Part shown: positions 9,651 to 18,300 of the stretch, in pieces
Layout of the letters: every line of letters starts with the position of its first letter
Numbering within the stretch: position 1 is the first letter of the stretch
DNA from: SIG455 sp045589495
GTDB lineage: Bacteria; Bacillota; Clostridia; UMGS1810
DNA: 64,000 bases
Direction of reading: 5' to 3'
Assembly (NCBI GenBank): GCA_045589495.1
Contig: JAZNPF010000048.1
Coordinates: forward strand, 1-64,000
Notes under the pieces: model-generated
Databases searched by the model: none
Told to the model about the DNA's origin: nothing
Seen by the model: the letters and a program-made list of their open reading frames with translations, nothing else
Position numbers and translations under genes: made by a program

Positions 9651-11260
9651 AAAATCTTGCCGAAGCACGCATCTATTACTTCCTGAATTGTTTTAACTTT
9701 TACTATCTCCATTCCGAAATCTTCAAACATTTCCTGATAGTTCTCATAAGGGATTATAACCTTCTTAACACCTGCCCTGCGAGCAGCGTCAAGTTTTGCA
9801 GATACTCCGCCCACCGGTTTTACCTTGCCCATTATGGAAAGTTCACCAGTCATTGCAATCTCTGCCGGAACGGGAAGTGAGAAAATTGAGGAATATACGG
9901 CACAAAACATTGCAATCCCTGCCGAAGGTCCGTCAACTGGAACACCGCCCGGAAAGTTAAGATGGATATTATAGTCTAAAGCATCTATGCCGAAAATATT
10001 TTTAAGCACGGTGGTAACATTTGTTGCAGCAGATTTTGCAGAACTGATTTTTTTTAGTTTCTGTCCCCTGCCCTCAAATTCTTCTTCGTCTACAATACCG
10101 GTAGTTATAAGTTTACCTGTTCCGGCTGCACATTTGACCGCAGAAGCCTCAACCTCCATAACAGTTCCGTGATCTCTGTTTGCCACGGCAAGACCATTTA
10201 TTACACCAATTTCACTTTCTTTTGTTGCTGTTTTTTCTATTATGGGGCTATATCTTCCGAACTCTATAACCCATTCTATATCCTTTACCTCTATCTTCCG
10301 TCTGCCTTCTACCAGAACAGAACTTCCGGCAATCTGAACGATATTGACGGCATCTCTTCCGTTTGATGCATATCTTGATATAACCCCTGCACATTCGTCG
10401 GACAAGTCAAAGCCGCCTTTTGCCGCAGCACCTTGCGAGATACATCCAACATCAGATGCTGAAAGCGGTTCAAAAAACACCTCTACACATCTGGAACGAA
10501 TGGCTTCGGGAATTTCTTCAGGCGTTCTGGTAGTCGCACCGACAAGACGGAAATCTGCCGGAAGTCCGTTTTTGAAAATTTCGTGTATATGTTGTGGGAT
10601 ATTATTATCACCGCTTGTATAATAAGCACTTTCAAAAAACACACGTCTGTCTTCCAGAACTTTTAAAAGTCTGTTCATCTGTATCGGATGAAGTTCGCCT
10701 ATCTCGTCTATAAATAAAATTCCGCCGTGGGCTTTAGTAACTGCGCCGGGTTTTGGCTGAGGAACACCTGCATTGCCGTAAGCGCCGGCTCCCTGATATA
10801 TTGGGTCGTGAACAGAGCCTATAAGCGGATCTGCAATACTGCGTTCATCAAAACGCATTGTGGTGGCGTCAGTTTCAATAAATTTGGCATCCCTTGTAAA
10901 TGGTGAAAGCGGACTTTCTTTTGCACATTGGAGTATTATCCTTGCAGCAGCAGTTTTACCCACTCCTGGAGGACCGTAGATAATTACGTGCTGCGGATTG
11001 GGTCCGCAGAGTGCGGCTTTAAGTGCACGTATCCCCTGTTCCTGCCCTACAATATCCGCCATTGATGCTGGTCTTGTTTTCTCACAAAGCGGTACAGACA
11101 AACGCACAAGTTCCATTCGTTTCAGTTTATCCATTTCTTTCTTTGAATCGGTATTGATAGCACTTTTGCTGTCACGTTGGGAACGGAGCAACGACAAAAA
11201 ATAAATTCCGGTTATAACGGTAAATATCAACTGTACTCCCATTAAAACAGTAGCAGTCAT
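9632..11260 (-). CDS. lonB: membrane-anchored ATP-dependent protease LonB
   Basis: LonB is the Lon-type AAA+ protease of sporulating Firmicutes, active in the developing forespore in Bacillus. The 542-residue protein starts with one hydrophobic anchor (about residues 3-25). It then has Walker A GPPGVGKT (96-103), Walker B GGILFIDEIGEL, and a C-terminal Lon protease domain with the Ser-Lys dyad in DGPSAG (Ser446) and VSAKLDAA (Lys489), spaced as in other Lon proteases. The second ATG (11258-11260) is chosen because GGAGAG lies 6 to 8 bases upstream; the first ATG at 11264 is too close. The gene precedes the rpoB promoter and ends inside its own terminator. Confidence 0.93.
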   Translation of the reverse strand: MTATVLMGVQLIFTVITGIYFLSLLRSQRDSKSAINTDSKKEMDKLKRMELVRLSVPLCEKTRPASMADIVGQEQGIRALKAALCGPNPQHVIIYGPPGVGKTAAARIILQCAKESPLSPFTRDAKFIETDATTMRFDERSIADPLIGSVHDPIYQGAGAYGNAGVPQPKPGAVTKAHGGILFIDEIGELHPIQMNRLLKVLEDRRVFFESAYYTSGDNNIPQHIHEIFKNGLPADFRLVGATTRTPEEIPEAIRSRCVEVFFEPLSASDVGCISQGAAAKGGFDLSDECAGVISRYASNGRDAVNIVQIAGSSVLVEGRRKIEVKDIEWVIEFGRYSPIIEKTATKESEIGVINGLAVANRDHGTVMEVEASAVKCAAGTGKLITTGIVDEEEFEGRGQKLKKISSAKSAATNVTTVLKNIFGIDALDYNIHLNFPGGVPVDGPSAGIAMFCAVYSSIFSLPVPAEIAMTGELSIMGKVKPVGGVSAKLDAARRAGVKKVIIPYENYQEMFEDFGMEIVKVKTIQEVIDACFGKILKKAVS

Positions 11261-11391
11261 ATACATCTCTCCATACTTTTTTATTTATAATTTCTGCATA
11301 CGTATGTAATTTATTCTGTGAAGTTTTCCCAAAAATCTGCTTCCGCTTCTGCAACATTATTTTGTATATATATAAATGTTGAAATTTATTG

Positions 11392-11420
11392 TTGTAAATA
11401 TTAAAAATACGTGTTATAAT
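11392..11420 (+). promoter_or_regulatory. promoter of the DUF2232-gdpP-rplI-dnaB run
   Basis: TTGTAA (11392-11397) and TATAAT (11415-11420) are 17 bp apart, 37 bases before the first start codon. It lies in the divergent gap with lonB. Confidence 0.65.
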
Positions 11421-11456
11421 ATAGTTTACTTTAATTACTGTAAAAGAGGTAGACCT

Positions 11457-12449
11457 ATGAAAAACCGTACTTCAGGTTTTATATTGAATATAATCATCGC
11501 AGCAATCCTTTCAGCAGGTGCTGCCGTCTTTCCATACGCATCAGTTCTTATAATGGTTGCAAGTGCAATATTTTTTGCGGTTTGTGCATACACTCACAAA
11601 ACAACTGAAACCGTTGTTGTTCTCATTTCATCACTGACGGCGATACTGGTTACAAAATGTTTTTCTTCCGTAAATGCAGATAATATATTTACATCATTAT
11701 CGCTTTTCTGCCTGACATCTTTAAGCGGCACGGTTACGGGTATGATGATGAGGGGCAAAAACGATTTCCGAATGGTTATTGCAGGAGGAACATTTGCAAG
11801 CCTTGCCTCTTTCCTGATTGATTTTGCAGTTTTGAAATTTTATCACGGGATAAATTTAGGGGAAGAACTTATCAACAAACCTATTGCGGATTTTTTTGAA
11901 GTATACTCCGGAATTTTAGCATCAACAAACATTGGCGGTGCTGAAAATTTTTTAGAAATAACGGGCGATATGCAATGGTATGTTCAGCAGGCTATGGCAA
12001 CAGTTGTACCGTGCATCCTTATAATAATATGTGCACTTTTTACGTATGTAACATTCCTTGCGGCGAGAAAATTTATATTTAAAAAACATGGCGTAGTAAT
12101 GAGTGAATATCCCCATTTCTGGGAACTCAAAATGCCGCGTTCTGCATCTTTAATTCTTTCAATCCTGTTTTTGATAACATTTTTTATGGACGCATCTGCC
12201 ATATCAGGCGCTCTTTCAAACATTGTAATAATATTTTGTGCACTTTATTTTATGTGCGGATTATCTGTGGTTGATTTCTTTTTAAGAAAACGCCGTATAC
12301 ACTGGGTATTACGTATTATAATTTACATTATAGGTTTTGTTCTTTTCAGTATAATAAGTCTTATTTTACCAATCTTAAACATAACGTCTATTCTTCTTTT
12401 CACCGGTGTTACAGACGGTATGTTCAATTTCAGACGTTTGGCAAAATAA
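11457..12449 (+). CDS. DUF2232 (YybS-type) polytopic membrane protein
   Basis: The 330-residue protein is almost all hydrophobic, with about eight membrane segments and short charged loops. Its place directly before gdpP, rplI and dnaB matches the YybS/DUF2232 genes of Firmicutes, whose function is not settled. The fold resembles the substrate-binding membrane subunits of ECF-type transporters by hydrophobicity only. The start is the ATG at 11457, with AAAGAGGT 7 bases upstream. The frame is open 27 codons further upstream, but that stretch runs through the promoter. A 36-base gap with a GGAGG site leads into gdpP. Confidence 0.8.
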   Translation: MKNRTSGFILNIIIAAILSAGAAVFPYASVLIMVASAIFFAVCAYTHKTTETVVVLISSLTAILVTKCFSSVNADNIFTSLSLFCLTSLSGTVTGMMMRGKNDFRMVIAGGTFASLASFLIDFAVLKFYHGINLGEELINKPIADFFEVYSGILASTNIGGAENFLEITGDMQWYVQQAMATVVPCILIIICALFTYVTFLAARKFIFKKHGVVMSEYPHFWELKMPRSASLILSILFLITFFMDASAISGALSNIVIIFCALYFMCGLSVVDFFLRKRRIHWVLRIIIYIIGFVLFSIISLILPILNITSILLFTGVTDGMFNFRRLAK

Positions 12450-12485
12450 AGATATCGATTTTACTATGGTCAGGAGGCGAGTTGT

Positions 12486-14468
12486 ATGAAACATAAACGT
12501 ATATTTAAAACGTTGGCACTCAATGTCGGATACTATATCTGGATAATATTCACATTTGCAGCTGTTTCTTTTATGTACGATTACAAAGTTGCCATTGTTG
12601 AACTGGCACTTGCCATTGCATTGCTTGTGTTTTTCCTCAAGATGCGTATTGTACGCAAAAACACAATCAGTGACTATGTTAAATCACTTTCACGCTCTCC
12701 CGAAAGCGGCAGAGCAGATACATTGGCAAAATTCCCTCTGCCCGTCGTTATGCTTCAACTTGACGGAATGATTGTATGGTGCAACGAACTTTTTAACAAT
12801 ATGATTGGCGAACATCACCTTGCAGATACGCCTATAACAGATTTTGTTCCTGGTTTTGACATTGATCTTTTCCGCAAGGAAGACACAAAAGTTTCATACG
12901 ATTTGGAACATAACGGCCGTTTCTATCATGTGTTCGGGAATATAACACGTGCTCGCAATATGCCTGACGACCATCTGATTGTTCTTTACTGGGATGACCG
13001 CACAGGGTATGAAATGATTAAAAAGAAATACTATCAGGAAAAACCGGTATGCGCGGCAATTATTATTGATAACTACGAAGACGTTATGCAGGATACTCCC
13101 AATGCAGAAAAGCCTCAACTTGCTGCAGCAATAGAAGAAAAAATCGAAGCATTTGCAAGCGAAAATAATGCAATCGTACGTAAATACGAAAAAGACAGAT
13201 ACATTATGTGCGTACAGAAACAGTACGTAGATAAAATTATTGAAAAGAATTTTGATATTTTAGATGCCGTCCGTGAAATCAATATGGGTAATAAAATGTC
13301 GCCGACACTAAGTATCGGTATAGGCATGGGTGGCGACACTCTGGCAAAAAATGAATCGTACAGTTTTTCAGCACTCGATATGGCACTCGGCAGAGGTGGC
13401 GACCAGGCAATTATAAAAGACGACGACCAGTATTTCTTCTACGGCGGTAAAAGTCAGGAAATTGAAAAACGTACACGTGTTAAATCAAGAGTTATTGCAC
13501 TTGCCATCCGTGAACTTATTTCTAATTCCGGGGACATTATCATTATGGGTCACAAAAACGCCGATATTGACGTTCTGGGTGCAGCAATGGGCTTGCGCCG
13601 TGCAATCGTAAACTGCGGCAAAGACGCAAAAATTCTTTTGGATACTTACAACGAAACTGTTCAGCGTATGCTTTCAAAACTCGGAAACGACTATGACGGT
13701 GTATTTATAAAACGCGGTGCTGCAAACGAAATAGTGGACAAAAACACACTCATTTTTGTTGTTGACACTCATAAGCACTCACTTGTTGAAGATGAAAACC
13801 TGCTTAATGTGTCCGAAAAAATTGTTCTTATAGACCACCACAGACGAAGCACTGACTTTATTGACAATTCTGTTATAACATATCACGAGCCGTACGCATC
13901 TTCAACGTGCGAACTCGTTACAGAAGTTATTCAGTATATGGATTTGAATCCTAACTTAACAGAACTTGAAGCACAGGCTCTTTATGCAGGTATTTATATG
14001 GATACCAAAAACTTCTCGTTCAAAACCGGTGTAAGAACATTTGAGGCAGTTTCCTATCTGCGTCGTGCAGGGGTTGATACCGCTGAAATCAAAAAACTGT
14101 TCCGCTTAAATTATGATAAAGTCATCAAAAAAATGGCTATCATAGAAAATGCGCATATAGCAGAGAAATCGTATATGGTTTCTCTGTGTGAAAAAACCGA
14201 TGACGATATGCTTACAATAGTCGCTCAGGCGGCTGACGAACTTCTGAATATCACAGACGTAAAAGCCGCTTTCGTTATTTGTGATATGGGCGGTCAGATA
14301 AACATAAGCGGCCGTTCATTCGGTGATGTAAATGTTCAGGTAATACTTGAAAAACTTGGCGGCGGCGGACATATATCCATTGCCGGAGCACAGATAAACG
14401 GTAAAACAAAAGAAGAAGTTTATGATGATTTGCTGGCGGCAATTGACGAATACAAAGCAAGTTTATAA
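12486..14468 (+). CDS. gdpP: cyclic-di-AMP phosphodiesterase GdpP (YybT)
   Basis: GdpP hydrolyses the second messenger c-di-AMP to pApA and so affects cell-wall and potassium homeostasis. The 660-residue order is typical: two N-terminal membrane segments (about residues 12-52), a PAS-like domain, a degenerate GGDEF domain ending in ALDMALGRGGDQAII, then DHH and DHHA1 phosphoesterase domains. Visible metal and active-site motifs are GHKNADIDVLGAA, VVDTH, LIDHHRR and the C-terminal GGGGHISIAGAQ. ATG 12486 has an AGGAGG site. It lies between the DUF2232 gene and rplI, the usual Firmicutes order. Confidence 0.96.
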   Translation: MKHKRIFKTLALNVGYYIWIIFTFAAVSFMYDYKVAIVELALAIALLVFFLKMRIVRKNTISDYVKSLSRSPESGRADTLAKFPLPVVMLQLDGMIVWCNELFNNMIGEHHLADTPITDFVPGFDIDLFRKEDTKVSYDLEHNGRFYHVFGNITRARNMPDDHLIVLYWDDRTGYEMIKKKYYQEKPVCAAIIIDNYEDVMQDTPNAEKPQLAAAIEEKIEAFASENNAIVRKYEKDRYIMCVQKQYVDKIIEKNFDILDAVREINMGNKMSPTLSIGIGMGGDTLAKNESYSFSALDMALGRGGDQAIIKDDDQYFFYGGKSQEIEKRTRVKSRVIALAIRELISNSGDIIIMGHKNADIDVLGAAMGLRRAIVNCGKDAKILLDTYNETVQRMLSKLGNDYDGVFIKRGAANEIVDKNTLIFVVDTHKHSLVEDENLLNVSEKIVLIDHHRRSTDFIDNSVITYHEPYASSTCELVTEVIQYMDLNPNLTELEAQALYAGIYMDTKNFSFKTGVRTFEAVSYLRRAGVDTAEIKKLFRLNYDKVIKKMAIIENAHIAEKSYMVSLCEKTDDDMLTIVAQAADELLNITDVKAAFVICDMGGQINISGRSFGDVNVQVILEKLGGGGHISIAGAQINGKTKEEVYDDLLAAIDEYKASL

Positions 14469-14489
14469 TTCAGAAAGGATTGATATATA

Positions 14490-14936
14490 ATGAAAGTTAT
14501 TTTTATTCAGGACGTTAAAGGACAGGGCAAAAAGGGCGAGGAAAAAAATATTGCAGACGGATACGCACGCAACTTCCTTCTTCCGAAAGGTTTGGCAGTT
14601 GAAGCAACCGCTGCAAATCTTAACAACTTAAAAGGACAGAAGGAATCTCAGGCATATAAAAAAGAACAGGAAATCAAAGCCGCTGAGGAAATTAAAAGCA
14701 AACTTGAAGGTGTTACAGTTAAAATCTCTGCAAAAGCAGGTGAAAACGGTAAACTGTTCGGCTCTGTAACTTCCAAAGATATTGCTGATACTCTTAAAAA
14801 GCAGCACAATATTGATGTTGACAAACGCAAAATCGTTTTAGCCAGTGACATCAAAACAACCGGCGACATCACTGTAGATGCAAAACTCTATCCGCAGATT
14901 GTGGGTAAAATTAAAGTGAGTATAACTGCACAGTAA
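14490..14936 (+). CDS. rplI: 50S ribosomal protein L9
   Basis: L9 binds 23S rRNA near the L1 stalk and helps maintain reading frame. The 148-residue protein opens MKVIFIQDVKGQGKKGE, followed by the ARNFLLPKGLAVEAT segment of the N-terminal rRNA-binding domain. A charged connecting helix (about residues 42-75) leads to the C-terminal domain with GKLFGSVTSKDIADTLK. Length is standard. The ribosome site is AGAAAGGAT. The gene is 21 bases after gdpP and 41 before dnaB, as part of the same run. Confidence 0.98.
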   Translation: MKVIFIQDVKGQGKKGEEKNIADGYARNFLLPKGLAVEATAANLNNLKGQKESQAYKKEQEIKAAEEIKSKLEGVTVKISAKAGENGKLFGSVTSKDIADTLKKQHNIDVDKRKIVLASDIKTTGDITVDAKLYPQIVGKIKVSITAQ

Positions 14937-14977
14937 AAATAAAGTACACATCAAAATAAAAATAAGGAAGTGTAACT

Positions 14978-16303
14978 ATGGCAGAAAATCTTGCACGCAG
15001 TATGCCGTGCAATGTAGAAGCGGAACAGTATGTTCTCGGCTCGGTTATTTTCGACAATGAATGTATATCGGATTTGCTGGAATCTCTTAGAATAGACGAC
15101 TTCTATTTGGAACCGCATAAAAAGATTTATGAAGCGGTTATAAATTTATCGAACTCAGGCAAACCCGTTGACCTTATAACACTCAAATCCGAACTTGAAA
15201 GTGTGTTTGACAGCGTGGGCGGAATAGAGTATCTTACTCAGATAAGCCTAATGGTATCGACCACGGCAAACTTAAAGCATCATATAAAAATTATCAAAGA
15301 AAAGGCTGTCCTTCGCAGACTCATAAAAGCTGCATCGGACATTAGCAATATAGCATACAGCGGTGAACAGGAAGTGGGTATGGTTTTAAACAGTGCCGAA
15401 GCAAAAATGTTTGACGTTTTGCAGACACGTACCACGGGCGATATGTCACCCATTAAAGAAATTTTAAAATCTAACCTTGAACGTATTGAAGAACTTATCA
15501 AAAACAAAAACAAAATAACAGGTGTACCTACAGGTTTTACTGAACTTGATAAACGTATGTCCGGTTTGCAGGCGTCTGACCTTATACTTATTGCGGCACG
15601 TCCTGCAATGGGTAAAACAAGTTTTGTTCTCAATATTGCCGCAAATGCTGCAATACGCCACAATGTGCCCGTTGCAATTTTCAGTCTTGAAATGAGCAAA
15701 GAACAGTTAGCAACAAGAATACTGTGCTCAGAAAGTTATATTTCAAGTGAAAAGATGCGCGTGGGCGACCTCGGCCCTGAAGAGATGCCGAAACTTGCTC
15801 AGACGGTTGAAATGCTTTCAAAGGCACCAATCTACATAGACGACACACCTGGTATAACAATGAGCGAAATACGTTCAAAATGCAGAAGATTAAAACTTAA
15901 AGGACAACTGGGGCTCGTTGTTGTTGACTATTTGCAGTTGATGCTCGGCAGCGGCAGGGAAAGCCGTCAGCAGGACGTTGCAGATAACAGCCGTATGCTT
16001 AAGATACTGGCAAAAGAACTTGACGTTCCGGTTATAACTCTTTCGCAGTTGAGCCGTGCTCCCGAGCAGCGAACAGACCACAGACCTATGCTCAGTGACT
16101 TAAGAGAATCAGGTTCAATAGAGCAGGACGCAGATATTGTAATGTTCCTTTACAGAGATGAAGTTTATAACGAAGAAACAGAGAAAAAGAATGTAGCGGA
16201 ATGTATTATATCAAAATTCCGTAACGGTTCTACCGGCACTATAGAACTTGGTTGGAGAGGCGAGTTTACACGTTTTATGAATTTAGAGAAAAGCAGGCAG
16301 TAA
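14978..16303 (+). CDS. dnaB: replicative DNA helicase DnaB
   Basis: This is the hexameric helicase that unwinds DNA at the replication fork (called DnaC in Bacillus). The 441-residue protein has the N-terminal primase-interacting helical domain, which starts at PCNVEAEQYVLGSVI. The RecA-like motor follows with Walker A ARPAMGKTSFVLN, then EMSKEQLATRIL, Walker B GLVVVDYLQLM and the tail motif KFRNGSTGTIELGW. No intein is present. ATG 14978 has an AAGGAAG site. Its stop is directly abutted by the tilS ATG (TAAATG), which suggests coupled translation. Confidence 0.98.
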   Translation: MAENLARSMPCNVEAEQYVLGSVIFDNECISDLLESLRIDDFYLEPHKKIYEAVINLSNSGKPVDLITLKSELESVFDSVGGIEYLTQISLMVSTTANLKHHIKIIKEKAVLRRLIKAASDISNIAYSGEQEVGMVLNSAEAKMFDVLQTRTTGDMSPIKEILKSNLERIEELIKNKNKITGVPTGFTELDKRMSGLQASDLILIAARPAMGKTSFVLNIAANAAIRHNVPVAIFSLEMSKEQLATRILCSESYISSEKMRVGDLGPEEMPKLAQTVEMLSKAPIYIDDTPGITMSEIRSKCRRLKLKGQLGLVVVDYLQLMLGSGRESRQQDVADNSRMLKILAKELDVPVITLSQLSRAPEQRTDHRPMLSDLRESGSIEQDADIVMFLYRDEVYNEETEKKNVAECIISKFRNGSTGTIELGWRGEFTRFMNLEKSRQ

Positions 16304-17650
16304 ATGAATTTAGAAAAAATTGTACTTAAAACTGTTGATAAATACAATATGCTCTCCCCTGACGATACAGTTATTATCGGCTTATCGGGAGGGGCTGATT
16401 CTGTTGCGCTTTTAACAGTTTTGTGTGCGCTTAAAGAAAGATATCGTCTAAAACTTCACGCTGCACATATCAATCACTGTATACGGGGTAACGAAGCAGA
16501 GCGCGATGCCGAATATTCACGCTCCGTTGCAGAAAAAAACGGCGTGGAATTTCATCTTTTAAAGTGTGATATTCCGACATTATCAAAAGAACTTGGAATA
16601 TCCGAAGAGATGGCAGGCAGAAAAGTGAGATATGAGTTTTTTAACTCAATTTCACCTGATGCAAAAATTGCCGTTGCACACCATAAGGGTGACAGCGCTG
16701 AAACCACACTTATAAATATGATTCGTGGTTCATCACTCACCGGCCTTAAGGGTATATCCGCCGTAAACGGCAATATAATACGACCTTTAATAGAGTGTGA
16801 CCGTGCACAGATTGAAGAATATCTTAACAAAAAAAATATTCCGTTTGTAACAGACAGCACTAACGAACAAAATATATACACACGAAATTGTGTGCGCAAT
16901 ATAATTATTCCTGATATGGAAAAAATAAACCCGAATGTGATATCAACTGTTTTTGAAAACTCTCGTCTTTTAGAAGATGATGAGGATTTTATTTCTTCCG
17001 TTTGCAAAGATTACGAAACAGATTGCATCTGCTATAATAACGACGGTGTTATACTTGAATTTAAAAGTGATATCCACATATCTCTCAAAAGACGTCTTGT
17101 GATGCGCGCGTGCGAAATCATATCCGGAAACAGGCAAGGAATATCATCGGACAATGTAGAGAGTGTCCTTTCTCTTTCAACAGGCAGAACGACATCTTTT
17201 AAAGGTATATACGTTGAGTGCAGTTATGATAAATTTATTTTCACAAAATCGGTTAATACAAAACCGAAATTCTCATATAATATTACATCGCCATGTACGG
17301 TAACGATATCTGAAACCGACAAAACTTATTTTTTTGAAATTGTTTCAAAATCCGACATCCCCAAATATGAAGACGGCGTAATATATTTAGATGCCGAAAA
17401 ACTCGGACAACTAACCATAAGAAACCGTAAAGACGGTGATATCTTTTCACCTTTCGGTCTTGTCGGAAGAAAAAAAATAAAGGATTTTCTGATTGACCTT
17501 AAAATCCCACATAATGAGAGAAGCAAACTTGCAATACTCGAATCCGACGGCAAAATAGCGGCTATACTCTGCAAAAGAGCAGATAATGCATATAAAGTAA
17601 CATCAAAAACTACTAAAATACTTAAGATAAGCGAGGGACATTTATGTTAA
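16304..17650 (+). CDS. tilS: tRNA(Ile)-lysidine synthase
   Basis: TilS attaches lysine to C34 of the CAU-anticodon tRNA-Ile so that it reads AUA codons. The 448-residue protein has the PP-loop GLSGGADSVALL (about residues 29-40), the HINHCIRGNEAERDAEY segment and RGSSLTGLKGI. A linker and a C-terminal substrate domain with RNRKDGDIF and KIKDFLIDLKIP follow. It begins at the base after the dnaB stop and overlaps hpt by 7 bases. The tilS-hpt-ftsH order is widespread in Firmicutes. Confidence 0.95.
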   Translation: MNLEKIVLKTVDKYNMLSPDDTVIIGLSGGADSVALLTVLCALKERYRLKLHAAHINHCIRGNEAERDAEYSRSVAEKNGVEFHLLKCDIPTLSKELGISEEMAGRKVRYEFFNSISPDAKIAVAHHKGDSAETTLINMIRGSSLTGLKGISAVNGNIIRPLIECDRAQIEEYLNKKNIPFVTDSTNEQNIYTRNCVRNIIIPDMEKINPNVISTVFENSRLLEDDEDFISSVCKDYETDCICYNNDGVILEFKSDIHISLKRRLVMRACEIISGNRQGISSDNVESVLSLSTGRTTSFKGIYVECSYDKFIFTKSVNTKPKFSYNITSPCTVTISETDKTYFFEIVSKSDIPKYEDGVIYLDAEKLGQLTIRNRKDGDIFSPFGLVGRKKIKDFLIDLKIPHNERSKLAILESDGKIAAILCKRADNAYKVTSKTTKILKISEGHLC

Positions 17651-18186
17651 ACAAAGATTGCGAGCGTATTGTTATTTCTGAACAGCAGATTGCTGAGGCT
17701 ACAGAGAGAATAGGAAAACAAATCACAAAAGATTACGAAGGAAAAGAAATTGCATTTATATCAATATTAAACGGTGCATATCCTTTTACTGCTGACGTTA
17801 TGCGCAAAGTAGAAGTTGATTGCACAATAGATTTTATGCAGGTATCAACTTACGGTGACAGTACATCGTCTTCCGGTACATTAAAAATCAAACGCGATAT
17901 TTCAGGTGATATCACCGGAAAACACGTAATAATACTTGAAGATATTTTAGATACCGGATATACTTTACATAACCTTACAAATTATTTAAACAGCAAAAAA
18001 CCCGCAAGTCTTAAAATATGTGCATTTATTGATAAACCGGCACGCCGTACGGAAGAAGTTTATGCCGATTACTACGGATTCCGTTTTGATGAAGACCTTT
18101 TCCTTGTTGGATATGGGCTTGACTATGCTCAAAAATACAGAAATCTGCCTTACGTTGCTGTATTGAAACCGGAAGTTTACGCATAA
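17644..18186 (+). CDS. hpt: hypoxanthine phosphoribosyltransferase
   Basis: The enzyme salvages hypoxanthine and guanine to IMP and GMP with PRPP. The 180-residue length is typical. Motifs include ISILNGAYPFTADVMR (pyrophosphate loop), the flexible-loop YGDSTSSSGTLK and the PRPP-binding VIILEDILDTGYTL around residues 97-110. The start ATG (17644) overlaps the 3' end of tilS by 7 bases. The GAGGGA ribosome site lies inside the last tilS codons, so hpt translation depends on the tilS message. It complements guaB in this window for purine supply. Confidence 0.96.
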   Translation: MLNKDCERIVISEQQIAEATERIGKQITKDYEGKEIAFISILNGAYPFTADVMRKVEVDCTIDFMQVSTYGDSTSSSGTLKIKRDISGDITGKHVIILEDILDTGYTLHNLTNYLNSKKPASLKICAFIDKPARRTEEVYADYYGFRFDEDLFLVGYGLDYAQKYRNLPYVAVLKPEVYA

Positions 18187-18244
18187 TCAAAAAATAACCG
18201 TATCAATATTTACAAATTGTTCATAATATAAGTGTGTTTTTATC

Positions 18245-18273
18245 TTGAAAATAAATTTTGTTTATGATAATAT
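18245..18273 (+). promoter_or_regulatory. possible promoter of ftsH
   Basis: TTGAAA (18245-18250) is followed after 17 bp by TAATAT (18268-18273). The -10 is poor, so ftsH may also be read through from hpt. Confidence 0.4.
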
Positions 18274-18300
18274 TGTTTTGAATTGAAGGAGGCGATAGAT

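Noticed and set aside
14978..16303. Intein in dnaB
   Set aside because: The reading frame has normal length (441 residues) and uninterrupted motor motifs.
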